A stretch of 64,000 nt of DNA, from the NCBI RefSeq assembly GCF_044336245.1, contig NZ_CP172346.1, forward strand, positions 1,426,001-1,490,000, given 5' to 3'. Positions 37,301 to 44,368 of the stretch are shown here, piece by piece. A program made the position numbers and the translations under genes. Positions within the stretch are counted from its first letter, which is position 1, and every line of letters begins with the position of its first letter. The notes beneath the pieces are model-generated. The model did no database searches, was not told the DNA's origin, and saw only the letters and a program-made list of their open reading frames with translations. The stretch comes from Schlesneria sphaerica (GTDB lineage: Bacteria > Planctomycetota > Planctomycetia > Planctomycetales > Planctomycetaceae).

Positions 37301-37648
37301 CTGTCCGGGATTGGCCTCGCTAAATCTCGCGAATACTTGCTCGAAGCTCTCGTTGATCCCAATAAGCAAATCGCCAAGGGGTTTGAGACGGCCATTCTTT
37401 CACTTCAGGATGGACGTGTCTTCGCAGGGATCGTCAAAGACGAGAATAACGAGAGGCTGCGTCTGCACCTGCCCGATGGCCATCTCGTCACAATCCCGAT
37501 TGCCGAAATTGAAGAGCGAACCGTCGGCAAGTCGGGCATGCCGGAGGATCTCGTGAAAAAGCTGACGAAGTCGGAGATTCGGGATCTGGTCGAATTTCTC
37601 GCTCAACGAAAATCGCCAACCGCTTCCGCAGCTCACGGAACGAAGTAG
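34319..37648 (+). CDS. PVC-type secreted dehydrogenase-like propeller with HEAT repeats and CxxCH haem domain
   Basis: About 1109 residues from MTTTFRK (an earlier Met at 34286 is less likely). Signal peptide: FGLLFIFTIFTLGQITLGRVQA. Residues ~35-440 are a PQQ/glucose-sorbosone-dehydrogenase-like beta-propeller of the TIGR02604 (Piru_Ver_Nterm) type: LANPVAFCIDEKGRIFVAETFRQ, DTDGDGRADDATVFADGF, GLRNPQELAFDDFGNLFTGDNNSDSGD. Residues ~450-850 hold HEAT-like helical repeats (LGHADYRIRLRAQLAM, SPEVRAQVARVCGEA, DLRVRSLAAIAVGKLKY). The C-terminus is a TIGR02603 cytochrome-c-like module: CRRCH at residues 978-982, with GGEVGPDLSGIG and later a Met (KSGMPEDL) that could be the axial ligand. Followed 26 bp later by a beta-helix gene. 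These modules are expanded in Planctomycetes/Verrucomicrobia and are thought to act in polysaccharide oxidation. Confidence 0.93.
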   Translation: MTTTFRKFGLLFIFTIFTLGQITLGRVQAQETYSPKIEEKSEEGALALHRFKIPGGFQGELFAAEPQLANPVAFCIDEKGRIFVAETFRQSKGVEDNRGHMDWVIDDLAAQTVADRIRFFKKHLKEHVKDYGLEHDRIRRLVDTDGDGRADDATVFADGFNHIEEGTGAGLLALNGTVYYTCIPRLWALTDPNDDGVADAKQPLHDGFGVRVAFRGHDLHGLILGPDGRLYFSIGDRGYNIVLKDGTQLAKPDQGAVFRCELDGSNLEVFCTGLRNPQELAFDDFGNLFTGDNNSDSGDRARWVYLVEGSDTGWRMYYQYPQDRGPWNREKLWHVHHPGQAAYIVPPVAHFADGPSGLAYYPGTGLDEKYRGNFFLADFRGQASNSGIRTFSLVPKGASFELVNPEEFVWSILATDIDFGYDGEIYVSDWVDGWDGLGKGRIYRFRDELHSKSPVVSEVKALMSEGFESRTPEQLSQLLGHADYRIRLRAQLAMATNGHTEQLTEIAISHENLFARVHAIWGLGQIGRQDPSVLKPLLALAQDRSPEVRAQVARVCGEAAFTEAGPILAEMVKDLDLRVRSLAAIAVGKLKYKPAFAPLLEALAENADADPTLRHALVMGLVGTASAQELLTAARIPNTSIRLGVVVALRRLASPGLGLFLTDVEPLIVTEAARAIHDLPVPNALEALAQLLDHPGLPDPVARRAMSANFHLGTKENAEVVATYAGNPLSDEVLRIEALAELTEWNAPGPLDRVTGDYRPLDKRNVDIAEVIRPWMDSYFAGSPNLREAAVKLATQYAIGDVEPYLIEILSDAKESPTPLRASALAALHALKSPQLASWVEQSLEDEQPAVRSEARRILAAIDPARAVRSFAEIMAGNSTSEQQSAVQALASLKREDADEVIGTWLDKMVNGAVPPVLHLDLLNAAETRGTPRILTLVKAFNSKRSPADHLKDFREALEGGNADRGREIFFGRADVSCRRCHKIDNSGGEVGPDLSGIGLAKSREYLLEALVDPNKQIAKGFETAILSLQDGRVFAGIVKDENNERLRLHLPDGHLVTIPIAEIEERTVGKSGMPEDLVKKLTKSEIRDLVEFLAQRKSPTASAAHGTK

Positions 37649-37674
37649 ACCCCTCGCCGTCAGAGATACCGCAC

Positions 37675-39066
37675 ATGAATACCGTCAGGTGGAACGTCTG
37701 GCTCAAGTTCGGCATGTTGACGATCCTTGCGATCCGGCAGATGTCCGCCGAGGTCGTCAGCGCAGAAATCTCGGTCGCAGATTATCCCAGCATTCAGGCA
37801 GCCATCGATGCGAATCCTGGCGGAGAAATCCACCTTCCTGCAGGCGACCATCTTATCGATGCCACTGTGCGAATCAGTGGGTCCGGCATCTGCCTGAAGG
37901 GATCCGGCCGGATCGTGATGACGAATCCGGCAAGGCACATCCTCGAGATCGAGCACGCCCGGCGTGTTCGGGTGGTGGGAATCACTCTCACCCGGTCGGA
38001 AGGGAAGCTCGATACCGAGCACCCCGCACTGCTCGTCTCGGATGGGGACGACATTACGATCGACCAGGTGAGCATCATCGATAATCGAGCCAGAACCAGC
38101 GCGATTCGCTTTTCAGAAGTGCGCAACGGACGGATTCTCAATTGCGACGTCCGTAACTATATGACGATTGCCATCGATGATCGCACGGCAAATGCAGAAC
38201 TTTTGGGCTATGCGTTTCGGTGCATCGACGGCACAGGGATCGCCATTGATCGTTGCCAGGGGACGCTGATCCAGGGCAACACCATCATCGAAACTCAATA
38301 CCGCCCCACGCCCGAGATCAAGGCGCAGCATCAACTCGGGAAGTTCACGAAGAAGAATCCGACCAGGGGACTGCTGATCTCTCAGGAGGCCTGGGATACG
38401 GAATACGTTAACAACTGGCACCAGGGCTCGGCACTGATTGTCACCGGACCGGCTCAGAGCAAAATGACTCGGATTCTTGGCAACCACATCGAGAATGCCG
38501 CGCAGGGTATCGACATCCATTCCGACCACGTCATCATCAGCAACAATGTCGTCCACAATAGTTTTATTGGGACGAAAGCCATGCACGGCTCACGTAACGT
38601 GCTCATTACCGGCAACCAATTCTCACAATGTGCCCTCTGGGCCATCGGACTCATGTCCGGCTCCGGAGCCTATCCCGGCACAGCGTCAGAGAATGGCAAG
38701 CCTGCCATTGCAGCGAATGTCGATGGCGGATCGCTGATCACGGACAACGTGATTTCACAGTTCGGCTACGGAGATTCGTACTGGATGTGGAAAGATTCCA
38801 GCCGCGCGGTGTTTCGTTTTGACCGTGGTCAGGAACCGACCGATCCACCGCTGCGTGATGTTTTGATCCAGGGAAACATCATCTCGAACCCCGACCCGGA
38901 CGAACTTCCGGAGCGGGTAGACGAGACAACCGAGTCGCCTCGGTATCATTATGCCGTCAGGATCGAACACGGATCCGAGACATCCCCACGCGGCCTGCAC
39001 TTCGGTACAAACGTCTTCCCCACAGGAACCCGGGGCGTTTCCAATGTCGAGCTTTCCAAACCGTGA
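37675..39066 (+). CDS. Secreted right-handed parallel beta-helix protein
   Basis: 463 residues. N-terminal signal (VWLKFGMLTILAIRQMSAEVVSA). The body shows repeated short beta-strand turns typical of pectate-lyase-like or NosD/PbH1 repeats: IVMTNPARHILEIEHARRVRVVGITL, DDITIDQVSIIDNRA, GRILNCDVRNY, GTLIQGNTIIET, RILGNHIENAAQGIDIHSDHVIISNNVVHN, NVLITGNQFSQC, SLITDNVISQF, VLIQGNIIS. Such proteins bind or cleave polysaccharides. Only 26 bp after the PVC haem-protein gene, so likely co-transcribed and perhaps acting on the same polymer. Catalytic residues cannot be picked out. Confidence 0.85.
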   Translation: MNTVRWNVWLKFGMLTILAIRQMSAEVVSAEISVADYPSIQAAIDANPGGEIHLPAGDHLIDATVRISGSGICLKGSGRIVMTNPARHILEIEHARRVRVVGITLTRSEGKLDTEHPALLVSDGDDITIDQVSIIDNRARTSAIRFSEVRNGRILNCDVRNYMTIAIDDRTANAELLGYAFRCIDGTGIAIDRCQGTLIQGNTIIETQYRPTPEIKAQHQLGKFTKKNPTRGLLISQEAWDTEYVNNWHQGSALIVTGPAQSKMTRILGNHIENAAQGIDIHSDHVIISNNVVHNSFIGTKAMHGSRNVLITGNQFSQCALWAIGLMSGSGAYPGTASENGKPAIAANVDGGSLITDNVISQFGYGDSYWMWKDSSRAVFRFDRGQEPTDPPLRDVLIQGNIISNPDPDELPERVDETTESPRYHYAVRIEHGSETSPRGLHFGTNVFPTGTRGVSNVELSKP

Positions 39067-39219
39067 CGTTGGTACGACGCTGGGAATGAGCGAGAAGTCG
39101 CGCCGACCTTCCCGCTCTGCATGCACCGTTGAGTGAGCGTCACCGACTTTTCGCGGCGTCGGCGCGTCGGTTATTCGCCGAATGAACGATCGACGTACAT
39201 TCCGTTCGCAGGCGATCTC

Positions 39220-39254
39220 AGAGAACTGTACACAGTTGGCATGTACAGTTCTCT
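39220..39254. terminator. Perfect 13-bp hairpin, no T-tract
   Basis: AGAGAACTGTACA and TGTACAGTTCTCT are exact inverted repeats around a 9-nt loop, between the ends of the beta-helix gene and miaB. Probable bidirectional 3'-end element. Confidence 0.55.
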
Positions 39255-39267
39255 CGTTCGACACTCA

Positions 39268-40725
39268 TCAGGCGAGGATCGGCAGCAGTGGTGATGAACC
39301 GTGCTGAATCTGCTGGGTGACAATACTTCCGATCAAGGTCGTCGGAGTACAATCTTCGACAGAAACCGTGGTCATCGACCCTGCCAGTCGTGGATTCCCA
39401 TCGAAGACGACGATTCGGTCGCACAACGTGCGACCGGTCAGTTGGACGGGACCACCCACCGCACCGGAATCGCCCCGTTTCACTTCTGATTTGCTGGGCC
39501 CTTCGACCAGGATTTCGACTTGGCGACCGATAAACGCCGCGTTGTCCTCGGCGCTGATCTGGTTCTGCAAAGCCAGCATTTCCTGGTTACGCTGCCGCTT
39601 GACCTCTTCAGGCACATCATCCAACAGCAGTTCATTGGCTTTGGTGCCCGGTCGCGGGCTGTACTTGAAGATAAAGCTGTTCTTGAACCGGCACTCGCGG
39701 ATCAGGTCGAGACTCTTCTGATGGGCTTCGTCAGTTTCACCACAGAACCCGACGATGAAGTCACTCGAGACGGATGCCCCGGGCATCGTGCTACGGATAC
39801 GACCGAACATCTCTCGATAGTCTTCGATCGTGTAACCCCGCTTCATCCGCTTGAGCATTTCGTTGCAGCCCGATTGCGCCGGGACATGCAGGTACTGAGA
39901 ACACTTGGGCAAGTCGCGAACCGCCTGCAGCAGGTCGTCGGTCATGTCCTTCGGGAAGTTCGTGACAAACTTCAGCCGCAGGATCCCTTCGACATCGTGG
40001 ATGAGTTCCAGGAGGTCCGAAAGTCGGAACAGCTTCCCGTCCTGCTTCACTTTGTAACTGTTGACGGTCTGGCCAAGCAGAGTCACTTCCTTGACTCCCT
40101 GATCAGCCAGCACTTTGACTTCGTGCAGAATGTCCTTCGGAGGACGGCTTTGTTCCGGTCCTCGGGTCATCGGAACGACACAGTAGGTACAGAACTTGTC
40201 GCAGCCGATCATGATCCGGACAAACGCCTGGTGCGGCGTAGGTCGCATCTCGGGTTCGCGCAGGGGATCGTAGCTCTGGAAACTGTCACTGACCTCGGCA
40301 CGCGACCCCTCCTTGCGATCGAGACTGACCGCGAGAGACCGTTCACGTCGTTCCCGGGCCGCATCGATCAGCTTCGGAACTTCAGCCAGTTGTCCCGTCC
40401 CGACCACCATGTCGACATGGGGAGCTCGCTGGAAGACCAGTTCCTGGTCCTTCTGAGCCATACAGCCGAGAACCCCGATCACCTGGTTCGGGCGAGAGAG
40501 CTTGCTGTACTTGAGGCGGCCCAGCGCGGAATAGATTTTGTGTTCGGCGTGTTCCCGCACACTGCACGTATTGAACAGAACCGTGTCCGCTTCGCGAATG
40601 TCATCAGTCAGGCTGTAGCCGTCTTTGCGCAAAGCGCCGACGACCAGTTCGCTGTCCAGCATATTCATCTGGCAGCCTACGGTCTCAATAAACAGTTTAC
40701 CGTTGTGGGAGGGTGTCATGCTCAT
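39268..40725 (-). CDS. miaB: tRNA-2-methylthio-N6-dimethylallyladenosine synthase
   Basis: 485 residues. Radical-SAM methylthiotransferase acting on i6A37 of tRNAs that read UNN codons. N-terminal UPF0004 domain with the three auxiliary-cluster cysteines: ETVGCQMNMLDSE, NTCSVREHAE and LGCMAQ. Radical-SAM motif CDKFCTYCVVP near 170, then RSRP-like EQSRPPKDI and GQTVNSY. C-terminal TRAM domain (QVEILVEGPSKSEVKRG... GRTLCDRIVVF). Its ATG shares one base with the efp stop (TGATG), so translation is coupled to efp. Both genes act on decoding, one on tRNA and one on the ribosome. Ends in a 13-bp hairpin. Confidence 0.96.
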   Translation of the reverse strand: MSMTPSHNGKLFIETVGCQMNMLDSELVVGALRKDGYSLTDDIREADTVLFNTCSVREHAEHKIYSALGRLKYSKLSRPNQVIGVLGCMAQKDQELVFQRAPHVDMVVGTGQLAEVPKLIDAARERRERSLAVSLDRKEGSRAEVSDSFQSYDPLREPEMRPTPHQAFVRIMIGCDKFCTYCVVPMTRGPEQSRPPKDILHEVKVLADQGVKEVTLLGQTVNSYKVKQDGKLFRLSDLLELIHDVEGILRLKFVTNFPKDMTDDLLQAVRDLPKCSQYLHVPAQSGCNEMLKRMKRGYTIEDYREMFGRIRSTMPGASVSSDFIVGFCGETDEAHQKSLDLIRECRFKNSFIFKYSPRPGTKANELLLDDVPEEVKRQRNQEMLALQNQISAEDNAAFIGRQVEILVEGPSKSEVKRGDSGAVGGPVQLTGRTLCDRIVVFDGNPRLAGSMTTVSVEDCTPTTLIGSIVTQQIQHGSSPLLPILA

Positions 40726-41294
40726 CAGCTTTTTACTCGTTCAACATATTCGCCCGTTTGAGCATTAATCCGGATCATGTCCCCGGTGTTTACAAACGCC
40801 GGGACCTGGACAACCTCGCCATTTTCCACGGTGGCCGGTTTCGTGAGGTTCGAGGAAGTATTTCCGCGAACCACGTCTTCCGTATAAGTCACTTTCATTA
40901 CCGCCTTGTCCGGAGCGGTAAATCCGATGGGCTGCTCACCCCAGTACATGATCGAGCAAACGGCACCGTCCTGCAGGAAACGGGCCTGATCGGCCGCCAC
41001 ATCCAGGGGGATCGTGTACTGGTCAAATGAGCCCTGGTCCATGAAGACCAGACCCGTGCTGTCTTTATAAAGGAACTGCCCATCGCCCACGCGGATCTCG
41101 GCGGCTTCCAGGCTGTCGCCGCTCTTGTAGGTGCGATCGAGCAAGGTTCCCTTGATCAAATTCCTCAGCCGACATTTGTAAAGGGCCTGTCCTTTACCTG
41201 GCTTCACGAAGTTCACTTCGACCATGTCGTAAGGTTCGCCATCCAGGATGACTTTGGATCCTTTGCGAAAGTCGCTCGTGTTGAGCTGAGCCAT
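40725..41294 (-). CDS. efp: Elongation factor P
   Basis: 189 residues, canonical length. Relieves ribosome stalling at polyproline. KOW-like domain 1 with NFVKPGKGQALYKCRLRNL; the tip residue is Lys34, the position that EpmA/EpmB modify with beta-lysine in Escherichia coli. OB domains 2-3 follow (VCSIMYWGEQPIGFTAPDKAVMKVTYTEDVVRGNTSSNLTKPATVENG), with the signature GEYVERV near the end. The radical-SAM gene epmB lies upstream on the opposite strand. miaB follows with one-base overlap. Confidence 0.97.
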   Translation of the reverse strand: MAQLNTSDFRKGSKVILDGEPYDMVEVNFVKPGKGQALYKCRLRNLIKGTLLDRTYKSGDSLEAAEIRVGDGQFLYKDSTGLVFMDQGSFDQYTIPLDVAADQARFLQDGAVCSIMYWGEQPIGFTAPDKAVMKVTYTEDVVRGNTSSNLTKPATVENGEVVQVPAFVNTGDMIRINAQTGEYVERVKS

Positions 41295-41525
41295 ATGTCT
41301 TTTCTTTGTGGTGTGATACGCTGACTCACGCGTTGCCGGAGTCGATTAACTTGCCAAAACTGAGCCGCGTAGAATATCAGATGCGGCTGTAGCTGTGAAT
41401 CGTTCTGTCAAGAGCTCTCCCGCATCGATCACGGCCATTTGATATGTTGCAGCCCGGCCTCTTCCCCTTCAGCACGTAACCCCGTCGAACGGGTTGCCTT
41501 CGGGCCAGTAAAGGATTCCATTCTC

Positions 41526-42554
41526 GTGCACCCGTCGGTTCGTCAGAAATCTTCACCCGTCTCATCGAAAATGGGGAATCGAGATTCCTGGCACGAATCT
41601 CTCGCAAGGGCCATTCGCGATCCGGATGTCCTGATCGAACGGCTCGGACTGCCGAGGGAGTCTCTTGAGCCGGCCCGCCGAGCCTCGCAGTTGTTCCCGC
41701 TATTCGTTCCGGAGAGTTTCCTGCAGCGAATGGAACCCGGAAACCTCACAGACCCCTTACTGATGCAGGTCCTGCCGCTCGACGTCGAAAACCGGACTTC
41801 GCCGGAGGCCGCCATCGATGCCGTCGGAGACACGCAAAGCCGTCGAGCACCCGGCCTGTTACACAAATACCATGGTCGGGCACTGATGATTGCCACCGGC
41901 GTTTGTGCTGTCCACTGCCGCTACTGCTTCCGGCGGCACTACCAGTACGACCTGGAACCCCGTCGGCTCGATGAATGGGAACCGGCGCTGGAAGTCCTGT
42001 CGCGTGACGAGTCCATTCAGGAGGTCCTGCTGAGTGGAGGTGATCCGCTGATGCTGACGGATTCCCGTTTGACAGAGCTCATCCGCCGATTGGACGTCAT
42101 CCCGCACCTCAAGCGACTGCGGATTCATTCCCGGATGCCGATTGTCCTGCCGAACCGTGTGTCGCAACCCCTCATCGACCTGCTGACAGAATCACGCCTG
42201 ACTCCGATCATGGTCGTTCATGCAAACCACCCCCGGGAAATTGCCAGGGACTGCGAACAGTCTCTGCGGCAGCTTGTCAGATCTGGCATTACCACATTGA
42301 ATCAGTCCGTCCTCTTGCGAGGGATCAATGACAATGCGGACACGCTGACTGAGCTCAGCGAGCGACTGATCAATGTCGGCGTCATCCCTTACTACCTGCA
42401 TCAACTCGATCTGGTGCAGGGAGCCACTCACTTTCAGGTTGATGAATCCGCTGGTCAGTCGATTCTCGCGGAACTCCGTACCCGGCTTCCCGGCTATGCC
42501 GTTCCCCAGTACGTCAGAGAATTGCCGGGCCAGCCTCACAAAACGCCTCTGTAG
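41526..42554 (+). CDS. epmB: EF-P beta-lysylation protein EpmB (lysine 2,3-aminomutase family)
   Basis: 342 residues from GTG 41526 (AAGGA ten nt upstream), as long as the Escherichia coli protein; ATG 41571 and 41439 are alternatives. EpmB converts (S)-alpha-lysine to (R)-beta-lysine, which EpmA then attaches to EF-P Lys34. Family blocks: SQLFPLFVPESFLQRMEPGN, DPLLMQVLP, PGLLHKYHGRALMIATGVCAVHCRYCFRRHYQY with CxxxCxxC, LLSGGDPLM (PLP/SAM region), RIHSRMPIVLPNR, LNQSVLLRGINDN, PYYLHQLDLVQGATHF (PLP-binding region), and C-terminal QPHKTPL. It is divergent from efp with ~230 bp between them, a strong functional linkage. epmA is not in the window. Confidence 0.92.
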   Translation: MHPSVRQKSSPVSSKMGNRDSWHESLARAIRDPDVLIERLGLPRESLEPARRASQLFPLFVPESFLQRMEPGNLTDPLLMQVLPLDVENRTSPEAAIDAVGDTQSRRAPGLLHKYHGRALMIATGVCAVHCRYCFRRHYQYDLEPRRLDEWEPALEVLSRDESIQEVLLSGGDPLMLTDSRLTELIRRLDVIPHLKRLRIHSRMPIVLPNRVSQPLIDLLTESRLTPIMVVHANHPREIARDCEQSLRQLVRSGITTLNQSVLLRGINDNADTLTELSERLINVGVIPYYLHQLDLVQGATHFQVDESAGQSILAELRTRLPGYAVPQYVRELPGQPHKTPL

Positions 42555-42610
42555 ACTTAACATTGCAGACACAGTGTGGCCCATAGCCGATTTTTGTTCT
42601 GACAGGTCGT

Positions 42611-44206
42611 TCAAAACTCGATTTTAATGTTCTCACTACTGTAGATCGGCAAATGTCGGTAGTAGACCTCGAGAGTCATAATCGAGAGGCAAGTCATGTA
42701 GAGACGCCCCCCTCCTCCTCCGTGAGGGTCCGCGATATCCCAGCTTCCCGCGAGATGACCATCGGTCACCGGGTGCTGCGTCCGTACGAGATGGTCTCGC
42801 ATCACGCTGTTCCAGCGAGTCCATTCTTCGCCGCCCCAATGGTGCATCACCTGCGTCGCGTAGTAGTTGAAATACATGTTGTTAGGCTGGGGTTTGACCT
42901 GATCCAGATAAGCCACTCCTTTCGCGAGTTGCTGATTTTGGGGATTCCAGCCGAGGTACATCCGGCAGAGCAGTCCTACTGCGGTCATCGTCGGTGTTGC
43001 CGGTCCTTCCACATCGCCCGAGAGATTAGGGTCAGGCGTGTACATGTAACGCGAACCGCCGTGCGATTGTGTCGCATTCAGGAACTTTTCGGCCTTCCTG
43101 AATGTTGGGGGGTCAATTTTCAGCTTCGCCGAGTAGCCGCTCTTGAGAGCCATGATTTGCCAGCCGGAGACCGATAAATCTCCCGCGTCACCGGGACTGT
43201 ATCGCCAGCCGCCATCATTCTGATTCTGCGCTTTCGCGATGAACTCCACTGCCCGTTCTGCCGCGTTTCGGACTCGAGGATCTCTCGTCATCGCGGCGCT
43301 CTCACACAACGCAATGGTACAGATTCCCTGAACGTACATCCCTTCATTCGATGTGACGTTTCCCCGTAAGTCGAGACCCGCCGTCGTGGGCTTGGCCGCT
43401 TTCAGCAGAAAATCCAGCCCCCGTTTCACGCTCCGTTGGTGTTCCCCTTTCTGATGAGTGTGCCCACCCCCGAGAAACGCCAGCAAAGCCATCCCCGTGG
43501 CACCGGTGGGACATGCCGCGAAGCTGCCGTCCTGCGAGCACGCCCCCTTGCATTGCGGGTGCTTTGAATGATTAAAACTCCAGCTTCCATCAGCCATCTG
43601 GTGATGCTTCAGCCATTTTAAGCCGAGCGCAACGGCAGCCTCGCTCGCCGCATTTCCACCATATCGGGCCATAAGTGCCCGCTTGGCCTGCACAGACATC
43701 CGTCCCGACGTCTCAACCGCGACTTTCATCTCCGGGATGCCCGGGATTTCGCTGAGATCTGTCACAAGTTGACCGAGGTCGTCACTCAAGTCGAGTTCGA
43801 TCTCTCCAGGCTCGTCGAGTGCAAGCTCGGACCCGGAATCGACCAGTTCCGCGACGGGGAGGGAGTCCTCGCGGATCTCTTCAGGCTGCTGCAGCGGCGG
43901 CTCAATGATCGTGTCCGTCGGGTCGTCGCGGTGGGTGATAATCGTATAGATCTGTTCTACGAGTTGTCGATCGTGCAGAACGATCAACGCACACAACCCG
44001 AGGATGCCCGTATGGAACAGAAAGCTCACGAAGAGGACTACAGCGAGTCTTGACCAGTTGGCAGACCGGGGTGTAGAAGGAGTCGCGACGACGATGGGGG
44101 GACGACTCTTAAACCAGTGGGGTTTCGAAGCATCACGGGGTGGCAACGGTGGCGGCGACGCAGAAGCCGGTTGAGTTTCAGGGACATCTTTGCGTTCGCT
44201 GCTCAT
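42611..44206 (-). CDS. TonB-like-anchored squalene-cyclase/prenyltransferase-type toroid protein
   Basis: 531 residues. Cytoplasmic Pro-rich leader (SASPPPLPPRD), one membrane segment LAVVLFVSFLFHTGILGLCALIVLH at ~54-78 with the TonB-type SxxxH (Ser61, His65), then an acidic linker. From ~190 the sequence is an alpha/alpha toroid of squalene-cyclase/prenyltransferase repeats: ALGLKWLKHHQMADGSWSF, ATGMALLAFLGGGHTH, RGLDFLLKAAKP, AVEFIAKAQNQNDGGWRY, MTAVGLLCRMYLGWN, ending GGGGGRLYMTCLSIMTLEVYYRHLPIY. A conserved His/Cys cluster (HSKHPQCKGACSQDGSFAAC) may bind metal. Not an obvious cyclase: I see no DxDD motif. Third gene of a same-strand run with two vWA genes, 162 bp after the second. Confidence 0.8.
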   Translation of the reverse strand: MSSERKDVPETQPASASPPPLPPRDASKPHWFKSRPPIVVATPSTPRSANWSRLAVVLFVSFLFHTGILGLCALIVLHDRQLVEQIYTIITHRDDPTDTIIEPPLQQPEEIREDSLPVAELVDSGSELALDEPGEIELDLSDDLGQLVTDLSEIPGIPEMKVAVETSGRMSVQAKRALMARYGGNAASEAAVALGLKWLKHHQMADGSWSFNHSKHPQCKGACSQDGSFAACPTGATGMALLAFLGGGHTHQKGEHQRSVKRGLDFLLKAAKPTTAGLDLRGNVTSNEGMYVQGICTIALCESAAMTRDPRVRNAAERAVEFIAKAQNQNDGGWRYSPGDAGDLSVSGWQIMALKSGYSAKLKIDPPTFRKAEKFLNATQSHGGSRYMYTPDPNLSGDVEGPATPTMTAVGLLCRMYLGWNPQNQQLAKGVAYLDQVKPQPNNMYFNYYATQVMHHWGGEEWTRWNSVMRDHLVRTQHPVTDGHLAGSWDIADPHGGGGGRLYMTCLSIMTLEVYYRHLPIYSSENIKIEF

Positions 44207-44368
44207 CTAAGACTCACGCATTGACTACCAGTCTACAGCCGGTTCATCCGTCGCCATTCAGCCTTCTTCCATCACCATTCGGCCAAGGGATACCGCACTG
44301 CCCCGGCAATCCAGCAATCGCAGCGGGAACCGGCAGCACCTAACGGCATCGCGTTCTCCGTTTTTCGC

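Noticed and set aside
39520..40761. 413-codon plus-strand frame
   Set aside because: Exactly antisense to miaB, whose protein motifs are unambiguous; the frame is a codon-bias shadow.
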